64,000 nucleotides of DNA from Nocardioides pocheonensis (GCF_003725535.1 NZ_RJSF01000040.1:935070-999069); one strand, 5' to 3'; numbered from the stretch's first letter, positions 18,439-27,569 are shown. Numbers and translations are program-made. Notes: generated by a model not told the origin, from the sequence alone.

Positions 18439-19749
18439 ATGAGTGCACCCAGCCCCGGCTACGACCCTGCCGCCGAGGTCGTCGGGATCTGCAGCGACCT
18501 GATCGGGATCGACACCTCCAACTACGGCGACGAGCCCGGACCGGGCGAGCGCAAGGCCGCGGAGCACGTGGCCCAGCTGCTCGACGAGGTCGGCATCGAG
18601 AGCGAGATCTTCGAGTCCGAGCCCGGCCGCACCTCCCTGGTCGCCCGCTGGGGCGGTGACGTCGGCGAGCCGGTGCTGCTCCACGGTCACCTGGACGTCG
18701 TGCCCGCTGCCGCGGACGACTGGGCCGTGCACCCGTTCTCCGGAGAGGTCCGCGACGGGCTGGTCTGGGGCCGCGGAGCCGTCGACATGAAGGACTTCGA
18801 CGCGATGCTGCTCTCCAGCGTGCGAGCCCGCGCCCGGGCAGGCGTGGTGCCGTCGCGGCCGCTGGTCCTGTGCTTCACCGCCGACGAGGAGGCCGGCGGC
18901 GCGAAGGGTGCCGGGCACCTGGTCCGTCACCACCGGGGCCTGCTCGAGGACTGCACGATCGCCGTCGGCGAGGTGGGGGGCTTCAGCACGACCGTCCGCG
19001 GGCGCCGCGTGTACCTGGTCGAGGCTGCCGAGAAGGGCATGGCGTGGGTGCGCCTGACCGCACGGGGCAATGCCGGCCACGGGTCGATGCGGCACCCGGA
19101 CAATGCCGTCACCGCGCTGGCGGCAGCCGTCGCGCGGATCGGTCAGCACGCCTGGCCGGTCCGGCTGACCCCGACGATGAAGGTCCTGCTCGCCGCTGTC
19201 GCCGAGCTCGCCGGCACGGAGGCGACCCCCGACAACGCCGAGGCGCTCGTCGAGGAGTTCGGCAGCGCGGCACGGATGCTCGGTGCGGTGATCCGCAACA
19301 CGGCGAACCCGACCATGCTCGACGCCGGCTACAAGGTGAACGTCGTGCCCGGCACGGCGACCGCGCGCGTGGACGGTCGTTTCCTGCCCGGCTACGAGGA
19401 CGAGTTCTGGGCCACGCTGGCGACGCTCGCCGGGCCCGACGTGGAGATCACCCGCGACGTGCACCTGTCCGCGATCGAGACGTCGTACGACGGAGAGGTG
19501 CCCGACGCGATGACGGCAGCGATCCTCGCGGAGGACCCGGACGCCGTGGTCGCGCCGTACCTGATGAGCGGCGGGACCGACGCGAAGTACTGGGAGGACC
19601 TCGGCATGCGCTGCTTCGGCTTCACGCCGCTGCGGCTGCCCGAGGACCTCGACTTCACCGCGCTCTTCCACGGCGTGGACGAGCGGGTTCCGGTGGACTC
19701 GCTGGAGTTCGGCGCCCGGGTGTTCGACCGCTTCCTCGGGCTCCTCTAG
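18439..19749 (+). CDS. M20-family metallopeptidase (dipeptidase/deacylase type)
   Basis: From the ATG at 18439 the protein has 436 residues; an ATG three codons upstream is also possible. The dinuclear zinc site is visible: VLLHGHLDVVPA (~75-86), GRGAVDMKDFDAML (~112-125) and CFTADEEAGGAKGAG (~147-161, catalytic Glu pair), with a late YLMSGGTDAKYW and the final His in ALFHGVDERVP. The dimerisation insert contains LTARGNAGHGSM. It would hydrolyse a peptide or acyl-amino bond in the cytoplasm. It belongs to the M20 dipeptidase group common in actinobacteria; substrate not known. Confidence 0.88.
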   Translation: MSAPSPGYDPAAEVVGICSDLIGIDTSNYGDEPGPGERKAAEHVAQLLDEVGIESEIFESEPGRTSLVARWGGDVGEPVLLHGHLDVVPAAADDWAVHPFSGEVRDGLVWGRGAVDMKDFDAMLLSSVRARARAGVVPSRPLVLCFTADEEAGGAKGAGHLVRHHRGLLEDCTIAVGEVGGFSTTVRGRRVYLVEAAEKGMAWVRLTARGNAGHGSMRHPDNAVTALAAAVARIGQHAWPVRLTPTMKVLLAAVAELAGTEATPDNAEALVEEFGSAARMLGAVIRNTANPTMLDAGYKVNVVPGTATARVDGRFLPGYEDEFWATLATLAGPDVEITRDVHLSAIETSYDGEVPDAMTAAILAEDPDAVVAPYLMSGGTDAKYWEDLGMRCFGFTPLRLPEDLDFTALFHGVDERVPVDSLEFGARVFDRFLGLL

Positions 19750-19755
19750 GGCGGA

Positions 19756-20001
19756 TCAGGTCAGGTAGAAGCTCAGCCTCGGCTGGCGGATGATCTTCCG
19801 GCGCAGGACGACGCGTCGGGTGCCGTCGGCGCCGATCCGGACCCGGTCCAGCTCCCAGCCGCCGTGCTCGGCGCGGTCGACCAGCAGCCGGGTGACGACG
19901 TTGCGCGACTCGTCGCGGGGGATCACGAGCTTGTCGAACTCGTACTCGACGCCGGGTCTCAGGGCCCGCCCCCGGGTGCGTCGATCCTTCGTCGTGCTCA
20001 T
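19756..20001 (-). CDS. DUF5703 family small protein
   Basis: The protein has 81 residues and starts MSTTKDRRTRGRALRPGVEY, then EFDKLVIPRDESRNVVTRLL and ends RLSFYLT. It fits the small actinobacterial DUF5703 family of unknown function. Its ATG overlaps the stop of the upstream aldo/keto reductase (ATGA), so the two are translationally coupled. Highly basic N-terminus, no membrane segment. Confidence 0.78.
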   Translation of the reverse strand: MSTTKDRRTRGRALRPGVEYEFDKLVIPRDESRNVVTRLLVDRAEHGGWELDRVRIGADGTRRVVLRRKIIRQPRLSFYLT

Positions 20002-20969
20002 GACACCTCCGTTCCCCAAGGCTCGGGTTGCGACACGTCGTCCAGCGCGGTCACGATCTCGGCGGGCAGCTCGCACTCCTCGACGGTCAGGGCCGCCTTC
20101 AGCTGCTCGGCGGTGCGCGCGCCGACGATCGGGGCGGTGACACCGGGGCGGTCGCGCACCCACGCCAGCGCCACCTCCAGCGGACTCCACTCCAGGCCCT
20201 CGCCGGCACGCACCACGGCCTCGACGATGCGGTGCGAGCGCTCGGTCAGGTGGCGGCCCACGAACGACGCGAAATGGGCCGAGGCGGCCCGGGAGTCGGC
20301 CGGAGTGCCGGTGCGGTACTTGCCGGTCAGCACGCCGCGCCCGAGCGGCGACCACGGCAGCACACCCATGCCGAGCGCGAGGGCGGCCGGGATCGTCTCG
20401 GCCTCCACCCCGCGGCTGAGCAGGGAGTACTCGACCTGGTTCGAGGCGATCACGGCCCGGCCGGGCACCGCGGCCTGCCAGGTGGCGGCCTGCGCGGACT
20501 GCCAGCCGTTGTAGTTCGAGATGCCGACGTACGCCGCCCGCCCCGTCGTGACCGCGTGGTCCAGCGCTCCGAGGGTCTCCTCGAGCGGGGTGTCGTCGAC
20601 CCACGTGTGGACCTGCCAGAGATCCACGTGGTCGACCTGCAGGCGCCTGAGCGAGGCGTCCAACGACCGCAGCAGGAAGCCGCGTGACCCGTTGGTCTCG
20701 CGCTCGCCCCGCACCCGGCTGATCCCGGCCTTGGTCGCCAGCACCACCTCGTCCCGGGGCACGACGTCACCGAGCAGCTGGCCGATGACGCGCTCGGAGT
20801 CGCCGTTGCCGTAGCCGGCCGCGGTGTCCACGAGCGTGCCGCCGGCCTCGACGAACGCGACCAGCTGGTCGCGTGCCTCGTGCTCGTCGGTGTCCCGGCC
20901 CCACGTCATGGTGCCGAGACCCAGGCGCGAGACCTTCAGCCCGGTGCGGCCGACGTGGCGTTGCTGCAT
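19998..20969 (-). CDS. Aldo/keto reductase
   Basis: The protein has 323 residues, an NADPH-dependent TIM-barrel reductase. Seen: RLGLGTMTWGRD, catalytic Asp and Tyr in LVDTAAGYGNGDSE, Lys in LATKAGISR, His in LWQVHTW, then VGISNYNGWQ and WSPLGRGVLTGKYR. It would reduce aldehydes or ketones to alcohols. The ATG at 20969 gives MQQRHVGRTGLKVSRLGLG, the usual AKR start; the open frame upstream is not needed. A TAACCT box 7 nt upstream on the minus strand suggests a leaderless message. Confidence 0.9.
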   Translation of the reverse strand: MQQRHVGRTGLKVSRLGLGTMTWGRDTDEHEARDQLVAFVEAGGTLVDTAAGYGNGDSERVIGQLLGDVVPRDEVVLATKAGISRVRGERETNGSRGFLLRSLDASLRRLQVDHVDLWQVHTWVDDTPLEETLGALDHAVTTGRAAYVGISNYNGWQSAQAATWQAAVPGRAVIASNQVEYSLLSRGVEAETIPAALALGMGVLPWSPLGRGVLTGKYRTGTPADSRAASAHFASFVGRHLTERSHRIVEAVVRAGEGLEWSPLEVALAWVRDRPGVTAPIVGARTAEQLKAALTVEECELPAEIVTALDDVSQPEPWGTEVS

Positions 20970-20976
20970 GGCGGAA

Positions 20977-20982
20977 AGGTTA
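20977..20982 (-). promoter_or_regulatory. Leaderless-type -10 box for aldo/keto reductase
   Basis: Minus-strand TAACCT, 7 nt before the ATG at 20969. Confidence 0.45.
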
Positions 20983-21080
20983 GCCAGCCGCACGCACAGG
21001 GCCACGTCGGCTCGCCGGTCTCCGGACGCGAGGCCGACGCGCGGCGGCGTGGCCGTCAGGCGCGCGTCAGGTGGGCACCG

Positions 21081-21086
21081 TAGGCT
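21081..21086 (+). promoter_or_regulatory. -10 box for uppP
   Basis: TAGGCT, 8 nt before the GTG at 21095; a near-leaderless arrangement. Confidence 0.4.
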
Positions 21087-21094
21087 CACCGCCC

Positions 21095-21922
21095 GTGGAC
21101 TACCTGCAGGCCGTCATCCTCGGCATCGTCGAGGGGCTCACCGAGTTCCTTCCGGTCTCGAGCACCGGGCACCTCACGATCACCGAGAAGATCCTCGGCC
21201 TCAAGGTCGACGACCCCGCGATCACGGCGTACACGGCGGTGATCCAGATGGGCGCGATCCTCGCGGTGCTGCTCTACTTCAGGTCCGACATCGGGCGGAT
21301 CGCCGTCGCCTGGCTGCGGGGCCTGGTGAAGCCGGAGTACCGCGGCACCTTCGACCACCGCTTCGGCTGGTACATCATCGTCGGCTCGATCCCGATCGGG
21401 ATCATCGGCTTCCTCGGCAAGGACGTCGTGACGGGTCCGCTGCGGTCGCTGTGGTGGGTCGGCGGCAGCCTCGTCGCGTGGAGCGCGGTCATGTGGTTCG
21501 CCGAGCGGGGCGCCCGTCAGGACCGGACGGAGCGCGACCTCACCATGACCGACGCGCTGGTCGTCGGCGCCCTGCAGTGCATGGCGCTCGTCCCGGGCGT
21601 GTCCCGCTCGGGCGCCACCATCTCGGCCGGTCTCTTCCGCGGCCTGGACCGCGTGACCGCGACCCGACTCAGCTTCTTCCTGTCGATCCCGGCGCTCACC
21701 GCGGCCGGGCTCTACGAGCTCAAGGACGTCTCCGGTTCGGGCATCGGCGCGGGACAGACCCTGGTCGGCACCGCGGTCAGCTTCGTCGTCGCGTACGCCG
21801 CCGTGGCATGGCTGCTGCGCTTCGTCGCGCACCACTCGATCGCCTGGTTCGTGCCCTACCGCGTGGTGCTGGGACTCGTGGTCCTCGGGCTGCTCGCGGG
21901 CGGGGCGATCACCGCGACCTGA
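21095..21922 (+). CDS. uppP: Undecaprenyl-diphosphatase (BacA/UppP type)
   Basis: From the GTG at 21095 the protein has 275 residues, normal length, with about eight membrane helices. It dephosphorylates undecaprenyl diphosphate to recycle the peptidoglycan lipid carrier; overexpression gives bacitracin resistance in other species. The two active-site loops are visible: EGLTEFLPVSSTGH (residues ~11-24) and VPGVSRSGATISAG (~166-179). The GTG start (VDYLQAVILG) sits directly before the first motif-bearing helix; a GTG 24 nt upstream is less likely. Monocistronic, convergent with corA. Confidence 0.93.
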   Translation: MDYLQAVILGIVEGLTEFLPVSSTGHLTITEKILGLKVDDPAITAYTAVIQMGAILAVLLYFRSDIGRIAVAWLRGLVKPEYRGTFDHRFGWYIIVGSIPIGIIGFLGKDVVTGPLRSLWWVGGSLVAWSAVMWFAERGARQDRTERDLTMTDALVVGALQCMALVPGVSRSGATISAGLFRGLDRVTATRLSFFLSIPALTAAGLYELKDVSGSGIGAGQTLVGTAVSFVVAYAAVAWLLRFVAHHSIAWFVPYRVVLGLVVLGLLAGGAITAT

Positions 21923-22083
21923 GGGTCGGGGTCCGACACGCAGTTCGCCCGTCCGGATCAGGTTTCGGCCCGCGGTCGCGGGTTCGCTAGCTCACCCGCG
22001 CTCGCACGCTCGCGCGAGCGAGGCTCGCTCGACCTCCTCGCGTCGACCGGGTCGCTCGTACCTCGCGTCCCGGTCGGCTCGGA
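21923..22083. repeat. GC-rich intergenic palindromic patch between uppP and corA
   Basis: No gene is seen. The spacer is dominated by GCTCG/CGAGC repeats, including the perfect 12-bp palindrome GCTCGCGCGAGC (22008-22019), and probably acts as a transcription stop between two convergent genes. Confidence 0.4.
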
Positions 22084-23064
22084 TCACAACCAGCCGGCGC
22101 GGCGGGCGACGATCCAGATCGCCAGCGAGCTGCCGGCCATCATCAGCAGCGACATCGGGTAGCCGAGGATCCACCCGAGCTCGGGCATGTGCTGGAAGTT
22201 CATGCCGTACACGCCCGCGATGAGCGTCGGCGCCGCGACCAGGCCGACGGCCGCCGAGATCTTCCGCATGTCGTCGTTCTGCTGGACCGTGATCTGGGCC
22301 AGGTGCGCCTCGAAGACCGCGGTGAGCAGGGTCTCGAGCTCGTCGATGGTCTCGGCGACCCGTGAGAGGTGGTCGGCGACGTCGCGGAAGTACGGCGCCG
22401 CCTCGGAGTCGATCCGCCGTTCTGCGCCGGTGGCGAAGCGGTGCACCGGATCGCGGAGAGGCAGCACCGCGCGGCGCATCTCCGCAAGCTCGCGCTTGAG
22501 CACGTAGATCCGCTCGGCGTCGCGGGTCCGCTCGGGGGCGAAGACCGAGGACTCGACCTCGTCGACGTCCTCGACGAGGGAGGCCGCGACCTCCTCGTAG
22601 CGGTCGACCACCTGGTCGCACACGGCGTACACGACGGCGGACGGTCCGTGCGCGAGCAGCTTCTGCATGCCCTCGAGCTGGAGGCGGGCCTGGTGGAGGC
22701 CGCCACCCTCGCCGTGGCGGACGGTCACCACGAACTTCGGGCCGACGAACATGTTGATCTCACCGGTCTCGACGGCGTCATCGGCGTCGACGTACCAGAG
22801 GGTCTTGAGTGCCATGAACAGCGAGTCGTCGTACCGCTCGAGCTTGGGCCGCTGGTGGGCCGACAACGCGTCCTCGACCGCGAGCGGGTGCAGGTCGTAG
22901 AGGTCGGCGACCGCCGCCAGCTCGTCGGGCGTGGGCTCGTGGAGCCCGATCCAGACGAAGTCCTCGGCACCGATCGCCAGGGCGCGTACGCCGGCCAGGT
23001 CGGCGGTCTCCGTGCCGCAGTCGACCCGGACGCCACTGCGGTAGAGCGCGTTGTCGACGATCAC
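22084..23064 (-). CDS. corA: CorA family magnesium/cobalt transporter
   Basis: From the GTG at 23064 the protein has 326 residues. It has the large cytoplasmic N-terminal domain (~1-260, with FVWIGLHEPTPDELAAVADL and HPLAVEDALSAHQRPKLERY) and two C-terminal membrane helices. The selectivity signature YGMNF is present (GVYGMNFQHMPELGWILG) at the end of the first helix. It forms a pentameric Mg2+ channel in the cytoplasmic membrane. TACGCT 6 nt upstream suggests a leaderless message. The gene is divergent from the mshC operon across a large inverted repeat. Confidence 0.92.
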   Translation of the reverse strand: MIVDNALYRSGVRVDCGTETADLAGVRALAIGAEDFVWIGLHEPTPDELAAVADLYDLHPLAVEDALSAHQRPKLERYDDSLFMALKTLWYVDADDAVETGEINMFVGPKFVVTVRHGEGGGLHQARLQLEGMQKLLAHGPSAVVYAVCDQVVDRYEEVAASLVEDVDEVESSVFAPERTRDAERIYVLKRELAEMRRAVLPLRDPVHRFATGAERRIDSEAAPYFRDVADHLSRVAETIDELETLLTAVFEAHLAQITVQQNDDMRKISAAVGLVAAPTLIAGVYGMNFQHMPELGWILGYPMSLLMMAGSSLAIWIVARRAGWL

Positions 23065-23070
23065 CCGGCC

Positions 23071-23076
23071 AGCGTA
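23071..23076 (-). promoter_or_regulatory. Leaderless-type -10 box for corA
   Basis: Minus-strand TACGCT, exactly 6 nt before the GTG at 23064. Confidence 0.5.
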
Positions 23077-23151
23077 GGCGGGTCGGCGGGCGCGCCTGCG
23101 TAGGCTCGCCTCCATGTTCCTCGCTTCGCTCGTCGACGCGACGTCGCCCAC

Positions 23152-23223
23152 GCGCCCTCGACGAGCATGCGCACTCGGGCCTCGACCAGGCACTCGGGCA
23201 CGACGGGCATGCTCGTCGGGCGC
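23152..23223. repeat. Large inverted repeat with nested direct repeats upstream of the mshC operon
   Basis: Perfect 12-bp arms CGACGAGCATGC (23159-23170) and GCATGCTCGTCG (23207-23218), extended by GCGCC/GGCGC with a 2-nt bulge. The 36-bp loop holds two copies of GCACTCGGGC (23171-23180, 23190-23199). It lies between the divergent corA and histidine-phosphatase genes, upstream of both. Confidence 0.6.
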
Positions 23224-23227
23224 TCGA

Positions 23228-23239
23228 TAGGCTCCCCGC
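23228..23239 (+). promoter_or_regulatory. Leaderless-type -10 box for the histidine phosphatase
   Basis: TAGGCT (23228-23233), 6 nt, GTG at 23240. Confidence 0.5.
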
Positions 23240-23932
23240 GTGGCAACGGTGATCCTTGCGCGGCACGGCCGCACCGCCGCGAACGTGCAGGGTGTGCTCG
23301 CCGGCCGTTCTGCGGGCGTCAGGCTCGACGACGTCGGGGTGCGCCAGGCCGAGGACGCCGCCCGCCGGCTCGCGGGCCTGCCGCTGGCCGCGGGGGTCAC
23401 CAGCCCGCTCGAGCGCTGCAAGGACACTGCGTCGATCCTGCTGCGCGGCAGCGGGGTGCGGGCACGCGTCGAGCGCGGCCTGACCGAGTGCGACTACGGC
23501 GACTGGACCGGGCGGCCGATGAAGGAGCTGGTCAAGGAGGACCTGTGGAAGGTCGTCCAGGCACACCCGGCGGGAGTGCGGTTCCCCGGGGGCGAGGCGA
23601 TGGCCGAGATGTCGGCGCGGGCGATCCGGGCCGTGCGGGCCTGGGACGCGCGCGTGACGGAGGCCTCCGGCGACGACGCGGTGTGGCTCGCCGTCGCGCA
23701 CGGCGACGTGATCAAGTCGGTCCTGGCGGACGCGTTGGGCGTCCACCTCGACGCCTTCCAGCGCATCGTCGTGGATCCCGCGAGCCTCTCGGTCGTCCGC
23801 TACACGCCGCACCGGTCCTACGTCCTGGCGATGAACACCACGGACGGCTCGCTCGCCCATCTCGCCCGGCAGCAGGAGCTGCCCGAGGAGAAGCTCGGCG
23901 GCGGTGCGGGCCCCACGGTTCCCAGCCCGTGA
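23240..23932 (+). CDS. Histidine phosphatase family protein (phosphoglycerate-mutase-like)
   Basis: The protein has 230 residues. The catalytic histidine motif LARHGRTAANVQG is at the start (~6-18), with SPLERCKDTA (~55), the catalytic acid region LTECDYGDWTGR (~80-91) and the second histidine in VAHGDVIKS (~150). It is the first gene of a cluster (phosphatase, DUF3090, SCO1664 family, mshC) that is conserved in mycobacteria (Rv2135c region), but a link of the phosphatase to mycothiol synthesis is not proven. Probably cytoplasmic; substrate unknown. Confidence 0.87.
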   Translation: MATVILARHGRTAANVQGVLAGRSAGVRLDDVGVRQAEDAARRLAGLPLAAGVTSPLERCKDTASILLRGSGVRARVERGLTECDYGDWTGRPMKELVKEDLWKVVQAHPAGVRFPGGEAMAEMSARAIRAVRAWDARVTEASGDDAVWLAVAHGDVIKSVLADALGVHLDAFQRIVVDPASLSVVRYTPHRSYVLAMNTTDGSLAHLARQQELPEEKLGGGAGPTVPSP

Positions 23933-23958
23933 CCCTCCAGCCGCTCACCTCCAGCCCG

Positions 23959-23970
23959 TAGGCTCGATCC
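23959..23970 (+). promoter_or_regulatory. Leaderless-type -10 box inside the mshC operon
   Basis: TAGGCT (23959-23964), 6 nt, ATG at 23971. Confidence 0.5.
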
Positions 23971-24561
23971 ATGCCACCTGTCGTGCACCGGTTCGACCCG
24001 CCTGAGCGGTTCGTCGCGGGGACCGTGGGCGAGCCCGGTCACCGCACGTTCTTCCTGCAAGCGCGCGAGGGCCTCCGGGTGACGAGTGTGGCGCTCGAGA
24101 AGCAGCAGGTGGCGATCCTGGGGGAGCGCATCGACGAGCTGCTCGACGAGCTGATGTCGGCAGGCGGCGTGGCGAGCCTGATCCCGGCGATCACACCCGT
24201 CGAGCAGGTCGACAACGCGCCGCTGGAGCAGCCGATCGCCGAGGAGTTCCGGGCCGGCACGATCACGCTCTCGTGGGACGCCGAGGACGAGCGCGTGGTG
24301 ATCGAGGTGTTCCCAGTCGTCGAGGTCGACGTGCCGATCGAGGCCGACGAGGAGGACCTCGTCGACCTGCCGATCGACGAGCCGGAGCCGGAGGAGCTGT
24401 TCGTCGTCCGGCTCACGCCCGTCCAGGCGCGGGTGTTCGCGACCCGTGCGGCGTCCGTGGTCTCGGCGGGCCGCCCGGCGTGCCAGTTCTGCGGCGGCCC
24501 CGTGGACCCGGCCGGCCATCTCTGCCCGCGTGCCAACGGCTTCCGGCGCCACCCGACATGA
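23971..24561 (+). CDS. DUF3090 (TIGR03847) family protein
   Basis: The protein has 196 residues. It starts [20 protein letters not shown], typical of DUF3090, and ends with a four-Cys/His zinc-ribbon-like segment, [20 protein letters not shown]. The middle has [20 protein letters not shown] and long acidic stretches. Function is unknown; the family is nearly always next to the SCO1664-type protein and mshC in actinobacteria. Its stop overlaps the start of the next gene (ATGA). An own TAGGCT-N6-ATG promoter suggests an extra internal transcript. Confidence 0.85.
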   Translation: MPPVVHRFDPPERFVAGTVGEPGHRTFFLQAREGLRVTSVALEKQQVAILGERIDELLDELMSAGGVASLIPAITPVEQVDNAPLEQPIAEEFRAGTITLSWDAEDERVVIEVFPVVEVDVPIEADEEDLVDLPIDEPEPEELFVVRLTPVQARVFATRAASVVSAGRPACQFCGGPVDPAGHLCPRANGFRRHPT

Positions 24562-25355
24562 GCGCCGAGGCGAACGTCGGTCCCGACGACCTGCTGATGA
24601 ACGGCGAGCTCACCGTGCTGGGCCGGATCATGCCGGCCTCGAACACCACCTTCCTGTGCCGGCTCGGCCCGGAGGACGCCGGTGTCCGTGCGGTGTACAA
24701 GCCGGTCGCGGGGGAGCGGCCGCTGTGGGACTTCGCGGACGGAACCCTCGCTGCCCGCGAGTACGCCGCCTGGCTGGTCTCCGAGGCGCTCGGCTGGGAC
24801 GTCGTCCCGCCGACCGTCCTGCGCGAGGGCAGCGCCGGCCCTGGCATGGTGCAGCTCTGGTGCGAGCCCGACCCGGAGCAGGCGCCGGTCGATCTCCTGC
24901 CCGACGGGCCGGTCCCGGCCGGTCTGCTGCACGTGCTCGACGCGTTCGACCAGGACGAGCGCCCGGTGATGCTCGTGCACGAGGACACCGTGGCCCTGCG
25001 CCGGATGGCGCTGTTCGACGTCGTCGTCAACAACACCGACCGCAAGGGCGGCCACGTCCTGGCGATGCGCGACGGGCACCGGTACGGCGTGGACCACGGC
25101 GTGTGCTTCCACGTCGACGACAAGCTCCGCACGGTCCTCTGGGGATTCCACGGGGAACCTCTCGACGACGCCGACGCTGCCGACCTGGCCGCGCTGGCGC
25201 AACTGCTCGCGACCGACCTCGGCGAGCGGCTCTCCGGCCTCCTCACCCGCAACGAGATCGCCGCCACGCGCCGTCGGCTGGATCGCCTGCTTCGGGCCTG
25301 CAGGTTCCCCGAGCCGTCGCCCGGCTGGCCGTCGATCCCCTGGCCGGCCTTCTGA
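24558..25355 (+). CDS. SCO1664-family (TIGR03843) kinase-fold protein
   Basis: The protein has 265 residues. The family has a distant phosphatidylinositol-3/4-kinase-like fold; residues in keeping with this are [18 protein letters not shown] (nucleotide-binding lysine), [18 protein letters not shown] (catalytic-loop type) and [13 protein letters not shown] (metal-binding type). Whether it is an active kinase is not known. It is translationally coupled to DUF3090 and 62 nt before mshC, so a role around mycothiol metabolism has been suspected from context only. Confidence 0.83.
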   Translation: MSAEANVGPDDLLMNGELTVLGRIMPASNTTFLCRLGPEDAGVRAVYKPVAGERPLWDFADGTLAAREYAAWLVSEALGWDVVPPTVLREGSAGPGMVQLWCEPDPEQAPVDLLPDGPVPAGLLHVLDAFDQDERPVMLVHEDTVALRRMALFDVVVNNTDRKGGHVLAMRDGHRYGVDHGVCFHVDDKLRTVLWGFHGEPLDDADAADLAALAQLLATDLGERLSGLLTRNEIAATRRRLDRLLRACRFPEPSPGWPSIPWPAF

Positions 25356-25404
25356 TCGGGCGCTGTCGACCGATGTCAGCGCGAGTCGCGCTGCGGCGGT
25401 TGGC

Positions 25405-25417
25405 TAGTCTCTCTCGC
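25405..25417 (+). promoter_or_regulatory. Leaderless-type -10 box for mshC
   Basis: TAGTCT (25405-25410), 7 nt, ATG at 25418; no ribosome-binding site is visible. Confidence 0.45.
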
Positions 25418-26668
25418 ATGCGCGCCTGGCCTGCTCCCGACGTCCCCACCGTGCCGGTGCGCGGCCCGCAGGTGCGGGTCCACGACTCCTCCACCGGCGA
25501 GCTCGTGGAGCTGGTGCCGGCGGACGGCACGGCACGGATGTACGTCTGCGGCATCACGCCGTACGACGCGACGCACATGGGGCACGCCGCCACGTACGTC
25601 GCCTTCGACCTGCTCAACCGCGCCTGGCGCAGTGCCGGGCACGCCGTCCGCTACGTGCAGAACGTCACCGATGTCGACGACCCGCTGCTGGAGCGCGCTG
25701 TCGAGACCGGCGAGGACTGGACCGAGCTGGCCGAGCGCGAGACCGAGCTCTTCCGCACGGACATGGAGGCGCTGCGCGTGCTCCCGCCCGACGAGTACGT
25801 CGGCGCGGTCGAGTCGATCCCGCTGGTCGTCGACATGATCGAGCGGCTCAAGGAGAGCGGGGCGGTCTACGAGGTGCCCACGAGCACCGCCGAGGACGGC
25901 TCCGACCTCTACTTCTCCGTGACCGCCGACCCGACGTTCGGCACGGTCTCCGGCTGGTCGCGCGACCGGATGCTCGAGGTGTTCGCGGAGCGTGGGGGCG
26001 ACCCGGACCGCCCCGGCAAGAAGGACCCGCTCGACTGCCTGCTCTGGCAGGCCGAGCGTCCTGACGACCCGGCCTGGGCCACCAGCCTGGGCCGCGGCCG
26101 GCCGGGCTGGCACATCGAGTGCTCGGCGATCGCGCGCGAGCACCTCGGTGCGGGCTTCGAGGTCCAGGGCGGTGGCAGCGACCTGGTCTTCCCGCACCAC
26201 GAGATGAGCGCCGCCGAGGCCCAGGTCGTCGACCCCGCTCACCGGTTCGCCCGCGCCTACGCGCACGCCGGCATGGTCGGCCTGGACGGCGAGAAGATGT
26301 CGAAGTCCAAGGGCAACCTCGAGCTGGTCTCGCGACTGCGGCAGCAGGGCGTCGATCCGATGGCGATCCGGCTGGCCCTGCTGGCACACCACTACCGCAG
26401 CGACTGGGAGTGGGAGCCGGCCGGGCTCGAGCAGGCGCAGACCTTGCTGGAGCGGCTGCGCGCAGCCGTGGCCCGGGAGGCCGGGGCGCCCACCGCGCCG
26501 GTCGTGGAGTCCGTGCTGACCGCGCTCGCCACCGACCTGGACGCGCCCGGTGCCCTGATCACCCTGAACACCTGGGCCACCGCGACCGAGGCAGGCGACG
26601 CGACCGAGCAGGGAGCCGGCGACGTCGTACGGGCGCTGGCCGACGCGGCGCTGGGTCTCCAGCTCTGA
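25418..26668 (+). CDS. mshC: Mycothiol ligase: cysteine--GlcN-Ins ligase
   Basis: The protein has 416 residues, the usual MshC length and shorter at the C-terminus than cysteinyl-tRNA synthetase. MshC joins cysteine to glucosaminyl-inositol using ATP, the third step of mycothiol synthesis. Seen: zinc-ligand Cys in [17 protein letters not shown] with the HxGH nucleotide motif, [14 protein letters not shown] and [12 protein letters not shown] for the rest of the zinc site, and EKMSKSKGN (KMSKS loop). The N-terminus [13 protein letters not shown] is characteristic of MshC rather than CysS. A hairpin at 26663-26686 overlaps the stop. Confidence 0.95.
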   Translation: MRAWPAPDVPTVPVRGPQVRVHDSSTGELVELVPADGTARMYVCGITPYDATHMGHAATYVAFDLLNRAWRSAGHAVRYVQNVTDVDDPLLERAVETGEDWTELAERETELFRTDMEALRVLPPDEYVGAVESIPLVVDMIERLKESGAVYEVPTSTAEDGSDLYFSVTADPTFGTVSGWSRDRMLEVFAERGGDPDRPGKKDPLDCLLWQAERPDDPAWATSLGRGRPGWHIECSAIAREHLGAGFEVQGGGSDLVFPHHEMSAAEAQVVDPAHRFARAYAHAGMVGLDGEKMSKSKGNLELVSRLRQQGVDPMAIRLALLAHHYRSDWEWEPAGLEQAQTLLERLRAAVAREAGAPTAPVVESVLTALATDLDAPGALITLNTWATATEAGDATEQGAGDVVRALADAALGLQL

Positions 26669-26686
26669 CGCGGACCCGCGTCAGAG
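26663..26686. terminator. Bidirectional terminator after mshC
   Basis: Perfect 11-bp arms CTCTGACGCGG and CCGCGTCAGAG around AC; with a realistic 4-nt loop 10 pairs remain. It overlaps the mshC stop and ends 4 nt before the stop of the convergent PAC2 gene. Confidence 0.7.
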
Positions 26687-26689
26687 GCG

Positions 26690-27556
26690 TCAGCCCGCGC
26701 CGCCGGTGTCGCCCGGGTTCTCCCGACGCTTGAGGTAGCGCTCGAACTCCCGCGCGATCGCCTCGCCGCTCGCCTCGGGCAGCTCGGCGGTGTCCTTGGA
26801 CTCCTCGAGGCTGCGGACGTACTCCGCGACGTCCTCGTCCTCCTCGGCGAGCTCGGCCACGCCTCGCTCCCACGCGCGGGTCTCCTCGGGCAGGTCGCCG
26901 AGCGGCACGGAGAGCTCGAGGACGTCCTCGACCTGGGTGAGCAGCGCGAGGGTGCCCTTGGGGCACGGGGGCTGCGGCAGGTAGTGCGGGACGGCCGCCC
27001 AGAACGACACCGCCGGCAGGTCCACGCGGGAGCAGGCGTCCTGGAGCACGCCGACGATCCCGGTCGGCCCCTCGTAGGTCGACGGCTCGAGCTTGAGCCG
27101 GTCGTCGAGGTCGAGCTCGGTGGCGGTGCCGGTCACCGGGATCGGACGGGTGTGGGGTGTCTCGGCGAGCAGGGCCCCGAGGGTGACCACGAGCTCCACC
27201 TCGAGCTCGTCGGCCGCGGCCAGCAGCTCCGCGCAGAACTGCCGCCAGCGCATGTTCGGCTCGATCCCGCGCAGCAGCACCACGTCGCGGTGCGACCCGG
27301 GCGGCCGGGCGACGAACAGCTGGGTCGACGGCCAGGTGATCCGGCGCATCCCCTCGTCGGTCGTGGCGACCATCGGCCGGTTCACCTGGAAGTCGTAGAA
27401 GTCGTCAGGATCGACCGCGGCGATCAGCTGCGCACCCCACACGTCGATGAGGTGGTCGATCACCCCGGTCGCCGCGCCGGCCGCGTCGTTCCACCCCTCG
27501 AAGGCGCAGATCAGCACCGGCCGCGTGAGCGGGTGCACCTCCTCGATCTCGATCAC
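26690..27556 (-). CDS. PAC2 family protein (proteasome-assembly-chaperone-like)
   Basis: From the GTG at 27556 the protein has 288 residues. It matches PAC2-fold proteins: LICAFEGWNDAAGAATGVID near the start, LRGIEPNMRWRQFCAELL, VVTLGALLAETPHTRPIPVT and VSFWAAVPHYLPQPPCPKGT. M. tuberculosis Rv2125 is the counterpart and lies in the same neighbourhood. The fold is related to eukaryotic proteasome assembly chaperone 2, but an assembly role in bacteria is not shown. The C-terminal ~80 residues are acidic (ELAEEDEDVAEYVRSLEE). TAGGCT 7 nt before the GTG supports this start over an ATG 75 nt upstream. Confidence 0.87.
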   Translation of the reverse strand: MIEIEEVHPLTRPVLICAFEGWNDAAGAATGVIDHLIDVWGAQLIAAVDPDDFYDFQVNRPMVATTDEGMRRITWPSTQLFVARPPGSHRDVVLLRGIEPNMRWRQFCAELLAAADELEVELVVTLGALLAETPHTRPIPVTGTATELDLDDRLKLEPSTYEGPTGIVGVLQDACSRVDLPAVSFWAAVPHYLPQPPCPKGTLALLTQVEDVLELSVPLGDLPEETRAWERGVAELAEEDEDVAEYVRSLEESKDTAELPEASGEAIAREFERYLKRRENPGDTGGAG

Positions 27557-27563
27557 GGCAGCA

Positions 27564-27569
27564 AGCCTA
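27564..27569 (-). promoter_or_regulatory. Leaderless-type -10 box for the PAC2 gene
   Basis: Minus-strand TAGGCT, 7 nt before the GTG at 27556. Confidence 0.5.
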
